Shown: positions 28,637 to 38,041 of the stretch, piece by piece
Layout: each line of letters starts with the position of its first letter
How positions within the stretch are numbered: position 1 is the first letter of the stretch
Source of the DNA: Bacteroidota bacterium
GTDB lineage: Bacteria > Bacteroidota > Bacteroidia > NS11-12g > UBA955
NCBI GenBank assembly: GCA_030682255.1
Contig: JAUXOK010000028.1
Location: 124,001 to 188,000 of the forward strand
DNA length: 64,000 nt
Direction: 5' to 3'
Notes under the pieces: generated by a model
What the model was told of the DNA's origin: nothing
Databases searched by the model: none
The model's input: the letters and a program-made list of their open reading frames with translations, nothing else
Made by a program: the position numbers and the translations under genes

Positions 28637-29926
28637 ATGAAAAAAACTACACTACTAATCATTGCAATTTCAATCAATGTTGCACTTAATGCTCAATTCA
28701 AGATTGAAAAAATAGCCTTATTCAGTTGGAATTTAGCAACCCAAGCTTATAATACAGATACGCTTCAAAAATTTGTCATGAAGTTTGAAAGCGGTGAATA
28801 TGCTGGCTATGAAAGTTATCACACCAACAATACCAAACGAGATTTATTCAAATCGAAGGTATTCAATAACGGAGTAAATGATGTCAATGTATTTGGATTT
28901 GGAACTAATATGTATGCCCTTGAAAAAATTGAATCGGATAAAGTTGGGAATACATGGGTAAACAAAAGAAAAACAGAATATGTACGCGACAGTGGAGGTG
29001 CTTTGGTTGAATTTTATATGTATAATTATGTAAGTAACAATTGGGTATTATCATTGGGACATAAATATGAAACGTATAAAACAGGCAACAATGTAGATTC
29101 AGTTATCCGATTTATTAAAACAGCAGGAACACAGTTTAATTGGCGAAAATCTAATAAGAATATTTATGAATATACTGGTATTCAGATTTCCAAAGTCATT
29201 AATATGACATATTGGCAAGATAATATCCCCGATACCAATCAAATTTATTATGATATTGATTGGAAAGATTTTGATGATCGAATTACACCAATGCACGATA
29301 ATCAGCGTTTCGGGTATTTGAATGGCACCTTAAATAGTTATAAATTACGCTTTAATGAAAAAGATTACGAAAACGATCCTGACAACTGGGTTGAATATGA
29401 GTACAATATGACATACAATACCAATGATCAAATCACTGAGCTTTTATCGTATAATAATTTCAAATATACTTATGAGTACGATAGTGAAGGGAGATTTTTG
29501 TCTAGATTATATTCAATATTCAACGGTTCAGTATGGCAAATCCAAACTGGGTTAAAGAACATTGATACAAGGGATAATGATGGAAATTTGATATTAAGGC
29601 ATATTCAGAACTATAACACAAGTACTAGCAATTTTGTAAACAATGCATTAGTACTTATTAATGGTGCTAAACATACATCAATCAATCAACAGGATTTACA
29701 AATTGCAAAAATATATCCAAACCCAGCCAATAGCTTCATTCATATTGAATTAAATGGTTTGGAATCTGTTGAAATATTGGATATAAGTGGCAGAGTTCAG
29801 AAAGTTGATGTATTATCAAACGGAAATGCATGTGATATTGATATTTCATCTCTTCCTGAGGGGATCTATTTTGCAAAAATCATTGCGGAAGACAAAGTTC
29901 TCATATCAAAAGTGGTTAAGAATTAA
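28637..29926 (+). CDS. T9SS cargo protein of unknown function
   Basis: A 429-residue secreted protein. Signal peptide MKKTTLLIIAISINVALNAQ. The middle has degenerate repeats with tryptophan and YEYD-type strands (NTWVNKRKTEYV, NNWVLSLGHKYETY, NWVEYEYNMTY), which I know from many Bacteroidota surface proteins. The last 75 residues are a type A T9SS sorting domain (IYPNPANSF, LDISGRV, LPEGIYFAKI). It is first behind operator 2 and followed 12 bases later by the first metalloprotease, so the two are probably cotranscribed. Confidence 0.85.
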   Translation: MKKTTLLIIAISINVALNAQFKIEKIALFSWNLATQAYNTDTLQKFVMKFESGEYAGYESYHTNNTKRDLFKSKVFNNGVNDVNVFGFGTNMYALEKIESDKVGNTWVNKRKTEYVRDSGGALVEFYMYNYVSNNWVLSLGHKYETYKTGNNVDSVIRFIKTAGTQFNWRKSNKNIYEYTGIQISKVINMTYWQDNIPDTNQIYYDIDWKDFDDRITPMHDNQRFGYLNGTLNSYKLRFNEKDYENDPDNWVEYEYNMTYNTNDQITELLSYNNFKYTYEYDSEGRFLSRLYSIFNGSVWQIQTGLKNIDTRDNDGNLILRHIQNYNTSTSNFVNNALVLINGAKHTSINQQDLQIAKIYPNPANSFIHIELNGLESVEILDISGRVQKVDVLSNGNACDIDISSLPEGIYFAKIIAEDKVLISKVVKN

Positions 29927-29938
29927 ATTTATACAATC

Positions 29939-32650
29939 ATGAAAAATACATTTTATTTAAACAAATCAATAGAGAAAAATAAAAGAAAGTATTTAACATT
30001 TATTTTGGTTCTACTTTCCCTTTTCCTATTCCCACTATCAGGTTTCAGTCAGCATGAAAATCACAATTGCGAAACGGATAATGCAATGAAAGAATTGCTC
30101 AAAAAAAATCCTGAAATGAAGAAGAGTATGGAACAAATTGAAGCCCACACCAAAAAAAACAAACAACAGAATGAAACAACTAGAACATATTCTGAATCTG
30201 AAACAGGACCGTCAATAATTACCATTCCGATTGTATTTCATATTATTTACAATACAGATGATGAAAATATTCCCGAATCAAGAATTCATTTAATGTTAGA
30301 ATCTCTGAATAAAGATTTCAGGAGATTAAATAGTGACACATCCTATACCCGTGAGATTTTCAAACCATACGGAGCGGATACCAAGATTAAATTTTGCCTT
30401 GCCTCAACAGATCCTGACGGATATGCTACTAATGGCATAACACGCACATTTTCTTATAAAACTTCATTCATGACATATCCAACAACCAATGAAATGAAAT
30501 TTGATTCTCTGGGCGGCAAATCAGGTTGGCCTCCGGGGGATTATCTAAATGTTTGGATTTGTAATATAAATGGAGGTTATGCATATTACCCAGGCTTAAC
30601 AGGAAGTGATAAAGCGCTAGATGGTGTTGTTATTTCAAATACAGGTACTTTTAACTTGTGGCATAGGTTATTAACACATGAAACAGGCCATTACCTAAAT
30701 TTAAAACATATTTGGGGAGATGGTGATTGCAGTGTTGACGACCTTGTAGATGACACACCGTTGGCAGGTATATCTAATTCCGGAACTCCCACAGATAACC
30801 CCAATTCATGTTTAGAGTCAAGCAATGACATGCCCGACATGCATGAGAATTACATGGATTATACTGCATACAATGCAACAAACATTTTTAGTTTTGGTCA
30901 AAGTGATCGTATGAATGCATTATTTAAAGAAGGGGGATACAGAAATAGCTTATTATATTCCAATGGTTGTGACACGGGTGAAACACATCCTTGTCCTCCT
31001 CCAGAAAATATCAAATACATAAGAGCATCAAATAGTATTATAATAAATTGGGATGAAGTGATTGGAATATCTTCTTACAATCTTAGAATCAACGATGGCA
31101 GTTCAACTTGGACGGTGAACAACGTTGCCAATACAACCTATACAATATCAAATATTTCCACGTGCAAATATATATTTGAAGTCAGTTCAAACTGTTCAAA
31201 TTCTACTGCTTATTATGCAAAAAAACAAATTATGCTTGCACCTGACAGTATGCATATTTCAGGCACTTCCAGAAACACAACTTTTTCATGGAGAGCCATT
31301 CCCGGAGTGAGTAACTATGTATTGAATTATAGAAAAAGCGCAACTTCATCTTGGACATCAGTAGGTAATATATCAGGAAATTCAAAAACAGTTAAGAATC
31401 TATCCAATAATGAAAAGTATCAATGGAGAGTTAGTGCTTCATGTTTTGGAGATAATAATTGGTCTAGAATAATAAACTTTACAGCAGGTGAAAATGTCTT
31501 GTGTCCTGCCACTACTTCATTTAAAGTTAATAATTATGGGGAATCTATCAATCAGCTATTATGGAGTCCTACATCTAATGCTGAGACATACACTATCAGG
31601 GTCCGTCCAAACAACAGTGCTGATTGGACCGTAAATTATAGCAATAGCAGTTACATACTTGTGTCAAACTTTGCAAGTTGTTCCGGCTTTGAGTTTCAGG
31701 TTGAAAGCAATTGCCCTACCACAACAAGTGGGTATTCATCATCGCATAATTTCACATCTTCGGGATGTTGTACAAAACCAGGTTCTATTTCTGTCAATGA
31801 TATTTCCAATACATCTGCAAGCATTGCCTGGTCTCCATTCTGGCCTTCAACCAATGCAGTCAAGTATTTTATACGCTTCAGAAAGAAAAATACCTCTACA
31901 TGGACCATTGACAGTACAACCATAACCACTTTTAATTATTCTAATCTGTCAGCTTGTACAGATTATGAATTTGAAATTGAAAGCGTTTGTGAAAATTCAT
32001 TAAGTGGATATACCTCTACTACAAGCTTTAAAACCACAGGTTGTACCTCTGCATGTGATGCACCAACGGGCTTGTTTGTCTCCAATATCAACAAAAGAAA
32101 TGCCAGATTAAACTGGGGCGTTGTTTCGGGTGCCACTTCCTATGAAGTATCTTATTGGATTAAAGGCTCTTCCTCAGTAACAACATTAACAACAACAAGT
32201 ACTCAGGTAAGCCTTAGTGGATTAAATATTAATTCCACCTATGAGTGGCGTGTCAGAGCTTATTGCACAAGCGTTTGGAGTAGCTATTCAACCACCCATT
32301 CATTTATTGCAGGAAATACTAGCAGTGGCGGCTCTTTTCCTATGCAAGACGAACAAAATTTATCTAACAGTGAAAATGAATATAAAATTGACGAAAAAAT
32401 TCAAATGCTAATATCGCCAAATCCGAGTACAGGAATTATTTCAGTATTATATGAAAGTGTATTCAGTGAAGCTACGGGAATTCAAATAGTTGATTTACAA
32501 GGAAGAGTACTTATGCAAATACCAGTTGAAAACGGGTTAAATTTCAACCAACAAATAGACCTAAGTCATTTGACAAATGGTATGTATATGATTTATATTT
32601 TGCAAAACAACACTTTATTAAAAAGTGCTAAAATAATAAAAACCGAATAA
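29939..32650 (+). CDS. Secreted M43 metalloprotease with Fn3 domains and T9SS tail
   Basis: A 903-residue pappalysin/cytophagalysin-type zinc protease. The N-terminal signal has a long basic n-region and ends in SGFSQ. The zinc site is H247-E-x-x-H251 with third ligand H257 (HETGHYLNLKHIWG), and the conserved Met-turn is in ENYMDYTA. After the catalytic domain come about five fibronectin III-like repeats (residues about 355-800), each near 90 residues. A T9SS type A tail follows (SPNPSTGIISV, LTNGMYMIYI). Metalloproteases of this family degrade extracellular proteins; the substrate is unknown. Confidence 0.93.
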   Translation: MKNTFYLNKSIEKNKRKYLTFILVLLSLFLFPLSGFSQHENHNCETDNAMKELLKKNPEMKKSMEQIEAHTKKNKQQNETTRTYSESETGPSIITIPIVFHIIYNTDDENIPESRIHLMLESLNKDFRRLNSDTSYTREIFKPYGADTKIKFCLASTDPDGYATNGITRTFSYKTSFMTYPTTNEMKFDSLGGKSGWPPGDYLNVWICNINGGYAYYPGLTGSDKALDGVVISNTGTFNLWHRLLTHETGHYLNLKHIWGDGDCSVDDLVDDTPLAGISNSGTPTDNPNSCLESSNDMPDMHENYMDYTAYNATNIFSFGQSDRMNALFKEGGYRNSLLYSNGCDTGETHPCPPPENIKYIRASNSIIINWDEVIGISSYNLRINDGSSTWTVNNVANTTYTISNISTCKYIFEVSSNCSNSTAYYAKKQIMLAPDSMHISGTSRNTTFSWRAIPGVSNYVLNYRKSATSSWTSVGNISGNSKTVKNLSNNEKYQWRVSASCFGDNNWSRIINFTAGENVLCPATTSFKVNNYGESINQLLWSPTSNAETYTIRVRPNNSADWTVNYSNSSYILVSNFASCSGFEFQVESNCPTTTSGYSSSHNFTSSGCCTKPGSISVNDISNTSASIAWSPFWPSTNAVKYFIRFRKKNTSTWTIDSTTITTFNYSNLSACTDYEFEIESVCENSLSGYTSTTSFKTTGCTSACDAPTGLFVSNINKRNARLNWGVVSGATSYEVSYWIKGSSSVTTLTTTSTQVSLSGLNINSTYEWRVRAYCTSVWSSYSTTHSFIAGNTSSGGSFPMQDEQNLSNSENEYKIDEKIQMLISPNPSTGIISVLYESVFSEATGIQIVDLQGRVLMQIPVENGLNFNQQIDLSHLTNGMYMIYILQNNTLLKSAKIIKTE

Positions 32651-32665
32651 AATATTTTTGGATAT

Positions 32666-32714
32666 AAAACAAAACAAGAGCATGCAACTATGTTGTGTGC
32701 TCTTGTTTTGTTTT
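32666..32714 (+). terminator. Strong intrinsic terminator after the first metalloprotease
   Basis: Two 23-base arms (32666-32688 and 32692-32714) around a three-base loop pair along their whole length with two G-T wobbles. The right arm is T-rich. It ends the unit behind operator 2 before operator 3. Confidence 0.85.
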
Positions 32715-32768
32715 ATACTTATAGCATCTTATTTTTTTTCAAGTAATATAAATTCATTCAGCAATCCT

Positions 32769-32800
32769 ACCGTTCCCTCGAAATTTCATACCGTTCCCTC
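32769..32800 (+). promoter_or_regulatory. LytTR-type operator 3 (paired direct repeat)
   Basis: Two perfect ACCGTTCCCTC copies at 32769-32779 and 32790-32800, spaced 21 bp. The spacer is identical to that of operator 1. A -7-like TAATATTG is at 32832-32839, and the ATG of the second metalloprotease is at 32863. Confidence 0.82.
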
Positions 32801-32862
32801 ATTTCGTATTTATTTAATAGTATTAAAGATTTAATATTGAGCAATAAAATAATTTTAACACT

Positions 32863-34425
32863 ATGAAAAAACTAATTTTAGCCATCTCAATATTCACAAT
32901 CAGTGCGGGATATCTATATTCTCAATCGGGAATTGACAATTCTTGTGGAACAATGGAATATCTAAAAAAGCAGATTGAAAATGACCCACAAGTTGGCAAA
33001 AAGCTTGATCAATATGAAGAACAAGTAAGATTAAAATTACTTCAACAAAGCAATTCTTCTAAAAGAGAAATAAAAGATTCAATTATTTATATCCCTGTTG
33101 TTGTACATATTCTATATAAACGTTCTGAAGAAAACGTGCCTGACTCTGTTGTTTTTGAACAAATAAACATGTTGAACAGAGATTTTTCAGGTCTAAACGC
33201 TAATTCTATGGGCGCTTTCTCAAATTCATTAAAATCAAATACCAAAATCAGGTTTTGTCTTGCTGCAAAAATGCCAAATGGAACTCCTACAAATGGGATT
33301 GAAAGAAGAGAAACCACTCGAGATTCATTTACACCAAACAATGATGTAAAAAGATACTTAAATGGAGGCTTAGATGCATGGGATGTTAATAAATACTTTA
33401 ATATTTGGGTTTGTAATTTGAAAGGGGCTAAAGGGTATGGGGTATTTCCGGGCACAGGAATAACAGCAATGTATGGGGCTGTAATTTACTATTTAGGTTT
33501 TGGCAAAACCACTGCACATAAAACCCATAATAACGGTTCAATAACTGCTCATGAAGTAGGACATTGTTTTAATTTAAGACATATTTGGGGCGATGATCAA
33601 GGGACATGCACAGGTACTGATTTTTGTGACGATACCCCCGATCAAGGAGGCCCAACTCCAACAAAATATATCTCAGGAATAATAACTGATAATTGCACAG
33701 TATCTGGCAATGGAATTATGTATATGAATTTTATGGATTACACTGGAGATAGCACAATGGCTAATTTTACACCAGATCAGACAAAGAGAATGCAAGTAAA
33801 TTTTGCTGGCTCTGATGCCGTATTGTGGAAATTGGCCAACTCTGATGCATGCAACATCAATGCTTGTGAAACTCCTATCAATTTGACTGGAACTTTTTCT
33901 AGTAACAAACTTAATGTAAGTTGGTTGTCAATGTATGGTTCTACAAAATACAATTTCCGTTACAGAGTTGCTGGAACTCAAAACTGGACCACTTTAAGTT
34001 CCAACACCAATTCAATTTCAATTTCCAATCTAATTAAGAATACTAATTATGAGTATCAGGTACAAAACGTTTGCAAAAGTGGCAACAGTATTTTTAGTGC
34101 TTCTAATTTTACTGTAACAAAATCCAGTACTAAAAGAGATGATTTAAGCGTAGATGCAAATCCAATAATTTCAAATCAAATAAAAATTTACCCTAACCCT
34201 GCAAACGAAAAACTTTTTATTGAAATACATTCAGAATCAAGCCAAAAAACTGAAATTCAGTTGATAGATTATACTGGTAAAATAATTCGTACGGAGACAA
34301 TAGAATTAACAAAGGGTGAACATACATTGACGCTAGATATAACAGACTTAAAACCTGGGGTTTACATAATTAAAATCCTAAAAGATGACATTATAATTCC
34401 TAACACAAAAATCATCATAGAGTAA
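32863..34425 (+). CDS. Secreted M43 metalloprotease with T9SS tail
   Basis: A 520-residue paralogue of the protease before it. Signal peptide to about residue 20 (ending YLYSQ). Zinc site H230-E-x-x-H234 with H240 (HEVGHCFNLRHIWG), and the Met-turn region MYMNFMDYTGD. One Fn3-like repeat (about residues 340-425), then a type A sorting domain (IKIYPNPANEKLFI, LKPGVYIIKIL). It has its own LytTR operator and promoter rather than reading from the upstream gene. Substrate unknown; calcium-binding and self-cleavage features are not resolvable here. Confidence 0.93.
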   Translation: MKKLILAISIFTISAGYLYSQSGIDNSCGTMEYLKKQIENDPQVGKKLDQYEEQVRLKLLQQSNSSKREIKDSIIYIPVVVHILYKRSEENVPDSVVFEQINMLNRDFSGLNANSMGAFSNSLKSNTKIRFCLAAKMPNGTPTNGIERRETTRDSFTPNNDVKRYLNGGLDAWDVNKYFNIWVCNLKGAKGYGVFPGTGITAMYGAVIYYLGFGKTTAHKTHNNGSITAHEVGHCFNLRHIWGDDQGTCTGTDFCDDTPDQGGPTPTKYISGIITDNCTVSGNGIMYMNFMDYTGDSTMANFTPDQTKRMQVNFAGSDAVLWKLANSDACNINACETPINLTGTFSSNKLNVSWLSMYGSTKYNFRYRVAGTQNWTTLSSNTNSISISNLIKNTNYEYQVQNVCKSGNSIFSASNFTVTKSSTKRDDLSVDANPIISNQIKIYPNPANEKLFIEIHSESSQKTEIQLIDYTGKIIRTETIELTKGEHTLTLDITDLKPGVYIIKILKDDIIIPNTKIIIE

Positions 34426-34829
34426 AAATAAACAAAACCTCTATATTAAATGGTATCAGTTTGATAAACAAATGCGTTATTTAAATAAAAACGTTTAGGT
34501 CTATTAAAAAAACATTCGCCAAAGGCAAGTACACCTAAAAATATAGTTGTTTCTAAGTTATAAAGTACAGGAAATTTATAATAAATCTTCAAAAAATCGA
34601 GCTCTTTTAATTAAGTAGTTTAATCTATACACTGAAAATTAATGGAAATTTAAATTTGTTCCATATTTAGAAATATAATGAGTTTAATTACTTATTAAAA
34701 GGTTTAATATTAGAATATTTTAAAAATATTGATTGAAGAATGTAATACTTAACCCTTAAACTGATTTAATACCTAATTTTGTAAATAATTCCTTATTTTC
34801 GAAACTCATAAACATCACAAAAAAGATTT
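34426..34829. other. AT-rich intergenic region
   Basis: About 400 bases with no gene. A -7-like TAATTTTG at 34774-34781 could serve the Na/Pi symporter; there is no clear -33 element. No operator repeat and no strong hairpin seen. Confidence 0.5.
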
Positions 34830-36440
34830 ATGATGGAAACAAAAGTAGATATTTGGCCAGTATTAGCTGGTTTGGGATTATTTCTATTTGGCATTTATAT
34901 GCTAGAAGAAGCTTTAAAAAATTTAATTGGAAGGAGTTTTAAAATATTTTTAAGAAAACACACGAATAATCCAATTAAAGCAGTGCTATCAGGCACACTA
35001 TCTACGGCAGTATTACAAAGCAGTTCGATGGTTTTGTTGCTCGTTATGTCATTTACTGGCACAGGAATTATTGGTTTGAAAAATGGTATCGGAATGATAC
35101 TAGGCGCTAATTTAGGAACTACCATTACAGGTTGGATGGTTTCACTTATTGGATTTAAATTAAATATTGGCTCTTTAATATTGCCATTAATAGCCATTGG
35201 AGGTTTGGGAATTATTTTTTTAAAATCAGAAAGACTCAGTCATATCAGTAAACTTTTAATGGGATTTAGTTTTATGTTTATGGGTTTAGATTTCATGAAA
35301 CAAGGTTTTCAAGAATTTTCTCAAAATATTGATTTAACTTTTTTAGGCGATAAAAATCCTTTATTTTTTGTGTTATTTGGGATATTGATATCTGCTTCAA
35401 TCCAATCTAGTTCTGCAGCTATGATGATCATATTATCGTCTTTATCCGTTGGTATCATATCTCTTCAGCACAGTTTTTATTTGGTTATAGGAAGCGATTT
35501 AGGCACAACTATAACGGGTATAATTGCTAGCATAAATGGCAATGCTATTAAGAAAAAAATTGGCACAGCACAATTTATGTTTAATTTCATTAATGCTTTT
35601 ATTACTTTAATATTTAGTGGATTATATTACAAATTCATTGTTGATATTGCAAATATTTCCGATCCTTTGATTGCCCTTGTTGTCTTTCATAGCTTATTTA
35701 ATTTAATGGGAATTATTATGTTTCTCCCCTTTTTAAATCATTTCACAAATATGATAAACTGGCTAATAAAACACAAAGAAACTAAGTTAGCTGTTTATAT
35801 TAGCATGGCAAATCCAAGAGAATTTAATGCTTCAATCCATGCCCTTGAAAATGAAAGTTTAGCATTTTTCAAAAAAGCTATTGAGGTAAATCAATTGTTT
35901 TTCAATATAAAAGAAAATAGTCATACAAAAGCTTTATCAGCTTATAAAAACCTTAAATTATATGAAGTTGAAATTGTGGAATTTCATCTAAAATTACAAG
36001 AAAATGAAATTAATATAAATGAAGCAAAAATTCTAAACAGCTTGATAGCATGTATCAGAAATGCAACCCTAGCAGCAAAAGACATCAAAGACATCAAACA
36101 CAATTTAGATACTTTAAATAATTCGGCTAATGATTTATTCTATCATTTCTTTAAAACAATTCAAAAAAACCAAACTCAATTTTATTTAGAATTGATTGAA
36201 TTAATTGAGAATATAAAGTTTTCAAATTTTTCTGATTTGGATCACCTTAAAGATATTAACTTAATTAATTACCAAGAAGAAATGGATTATATTATCAAAA
36301 ACTTAAATGATAAAAACGATAAAGAACTTAATATTTCTTCAATTTTTAATATGATGAGAGATGTAAACAATTCCAATGAATCTGCAATAAGATCGTTAAC
36401 TCAATTGCTTAACAGAGACATTATTAAACAAGTTTATTAA
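34830..36440 (+). CDS. Na+/phosphate symporter with PhoU-like tail
   Basis: A 536-residue inner-membrane protein of the Na/Pi cotransporter family. It has the two inverted QSSS repeats (TAVLQSSSMVLLL near residue 65 and SASIQSSSAAMM near 190), each followed by GANLGTTITG or GSDLGTTITG. Roughly eight to ten membrane helices fill the first 320 residues. The last 200 residues are a helical PhoU-like domain. It takes up or exports phosphate with sodium. It is monocistronic, and convergent with the polysaccharide block. ATG at 34833 is an equal alternative start. Confidence 0.92.
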   Translation: MMETKVDIWPVLAGLGLFLFGIYMLEEALKNLIGRSFKIFLRKHTNNPIKAVLSGTLSTAVLQSSSMVLLLVMSFTGTGIIGLKNGIGMILGANLGTTITGWMVSLIGFKLNIGSLILPLIAIGGLGIIFLKSERLSHISKLLMGFSFMFMGLDFMKQGFQEFSQNIDLTFLGDKNPLFFVLFGILISASIQSSSAAMMIILSSLSVGIISLQHSFYLVIGSDLGTTITGIIASINGNAIKKKIGTAQFMFNFINAFITLIFSGLYYKFIVDIANISDPLIALVVFHSLFNLMGIIMFLPFLNHFTNMINWLIKHKETKLAVYISMANPREFNASIHALENESLAFFKKAIEVNQLFFNIKENSHTKALSAYKNLKLYEVEIVEFHLKLQENEININEAKILNSLIACIRNATLAAKDIKDIKHNLDTLNNSANDLFYHFFKTIQKNQTQFYLELIELIENIKFSNFSDLDHLKDINLINYQEEMDYIIKNLNDKNDKELNISSIFNMMRDVNNSNESAIRSLTQLLNRDIIKQVY

Positions 36441-36568
36441 ACAAATACCCCCAACTTATATTAAAACAATAATCACCTGATTTGAAAATTCAACAAAACT
36501 TAAAACACAGGGTTCAAATATTATTAATAATTACACTTATTTAAACCAATGTAATTCTAACTAATATT

Positions 36569-38041
36569 TCAGTCTAATGATTTTTCTATTATAACTTCAT
36601 CATTTGAATGATAAAATTTCAAAGCTGTAAGAATTGCTAAAAAACCCCAAAAAGGGGCTGCAATTTTATCAAAATCACTGAAATTATTTAGAAATGCATG
36701 AATGTAATAAGTGAACAAACCAAGTAAAACAGCTTTAGCCAAAGACTTAACCCACAAAGGATTATTTGTTTTATAAATGATAGATAAGCCTAGCCAAATA
36801 GATGACAAAAACAATCCAACCCAAGAGATAAAACCTACTAAACCAGTTTCCGATAAAGCATTAAAATATTCACTGTGGGTATTTCCTAAATCTCCGCTAT
36901 TAGTACTTATTAGCGTTAGATTTTCTGGTCTTTGAAAAGGAGCATATTGAAAGGTGTATGTTCCAGGACCAAATCCAAATATCGGTCTTTCTTTAAACAT
37001 CAAAAAAGCACAATGCCAACGATTAACCCTTTCAAGATTTGAAGGATCTGTGGTTATGTTAGAAACCGATTGAGCATGTGCCTCTATATCATCGGCACTA
37101 CCCTGTTTATTTTTTTCCAAACTATAAAGTATTTGATCTTGTTTCGAAAAACCAATTAATGCAGCTAAAAACAATATAGATAAAATTTGATTGAAAGAGA
37201 TTTTAAATTGAATGAATATATAAAAAACTGCAGCAGCCAATAAACTTATCCATGAAGCTCTGGTAAATGAAAAAATGATTCCTAATATTAATGTAATAAA
37301 CACCAATAAAAAGAACAATCTGTATGAAAAATTAAACTTAAAATATCCACCTCGCGTTGCAAACATCAATGCTATAGGAACAAAAAAAGAAACATAAGCT
37401 GAATACATGGTATGTTCTTCGAAAAATGGCTTCATAATATCGTAACCCCAACCTCTGGTAAAACTCTCCTTGGAATGCTTAAATAACGTAATCAAAACCA
37501 GCAGAAAAGTGCCAAACAGCATATAGCTTAAAAATTTCCTAATGATATTGGGATTTTTAAAAATATCTAACAAAAAGAAGTAAAAAATAAAAACAAACCA
37601 TAATCTGGCAATGTAATATTTAAAAGACACCAAAGGCATACTACTCGCTATTACAGAAAACAACATCCAAATTAAATTAATTACCAAAAAAAACACCAAA
37701 GGCATTTTAAGTTTTTGCCAATCAATCTGTCCCTTTATAAATAGTTTTAAAATATAGAATGTAAACAATAGCCATATCATTGGCTCTGTTGGAATTGATA
37801 TTCCAAAGCCACTGCCAATATCATCAATAAAAATAGAAAATGGAATTAAAAAACAGAGTATGAGGGTGTAAAAGACTGTATGATAAATACACAAATAAAG
37901 CGCAATCAAAGGAATAGGAAGTAAATACAAATTATCTATCTCCAAATAAAAACCAATGGAAACAAATAAAATAAACAAAAAACCGAATGAATAAATCAGA
38001 CGGTTATCCTTTGAAGTAGACTCAATATTTAATTTATGCAA
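36569..38041 (-). CDS. O-antigen ligase/polymerase-like membrane protein
   Basis: A 490-residue protein with about eleven membrane helices and the Wzy_C/WaaL signature in a periplasmic loop: FGFGPGTYTFQYAP followed by NTHSEYFNALSETGLVGF. Such enzymes transfer or polymerise polysaccharide on lipid carriers in the periplasm. It overlaps the Wzz-like gene by eight bases, and a flippase gene lies further upstream on the same strand. Whether it acts as a ligase or a polymerase cannot be told. Confidence 0.88.
   Translation of the reverse strand: MHKLNIESTSKDNRLIYSFGFLFILFVSIGFYLEIDNLYLLPIPLIALYLCIYHTVFYTLILCFLIPFSIFIDDIGSGFGISIPTEPMIWLLFTFYILKLFIKGQIDWQKLKMPLVFFLVINLIWMLFSVIASSMPLVSFKYYIARLWFVFIFYFFLLDIFKNPNIIRKFLSYMLFGTFLLVLITLFKHSKESFTRGWGYDIMKPFFEEHTMYSAYVSFFVPIALMFATRGGYFKFNFSYRLFFLLVFITLILGIIFSFTRASWISLLAAAVFYIFIQFKISFNQILSILFLAALIGFSKQDQILYSLEKNKQGSADDIEAHAQSVSNITTDPSNLERVNRWHCAFLMFKERPIFGFGPGTYTFQYAPFQRPENLTLISTNSGDLGNTHSEYFNALSETGLVGFISWVGLFLSSIWLGLSIIYKTNNPLWVKSLAKAVLLGLFTYYIHAFLNNFSDFDKIAAPFWGFLAILTALKFYHSNDEVIIEKSLD

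Noticed and set aside
23440..32800. Repeated ACCGTTCCCTC units as a CRISPR array
   Set aside because: Only two units per site, 21 bp apart, at three distant sites, with no series of spacers and no cas genes.
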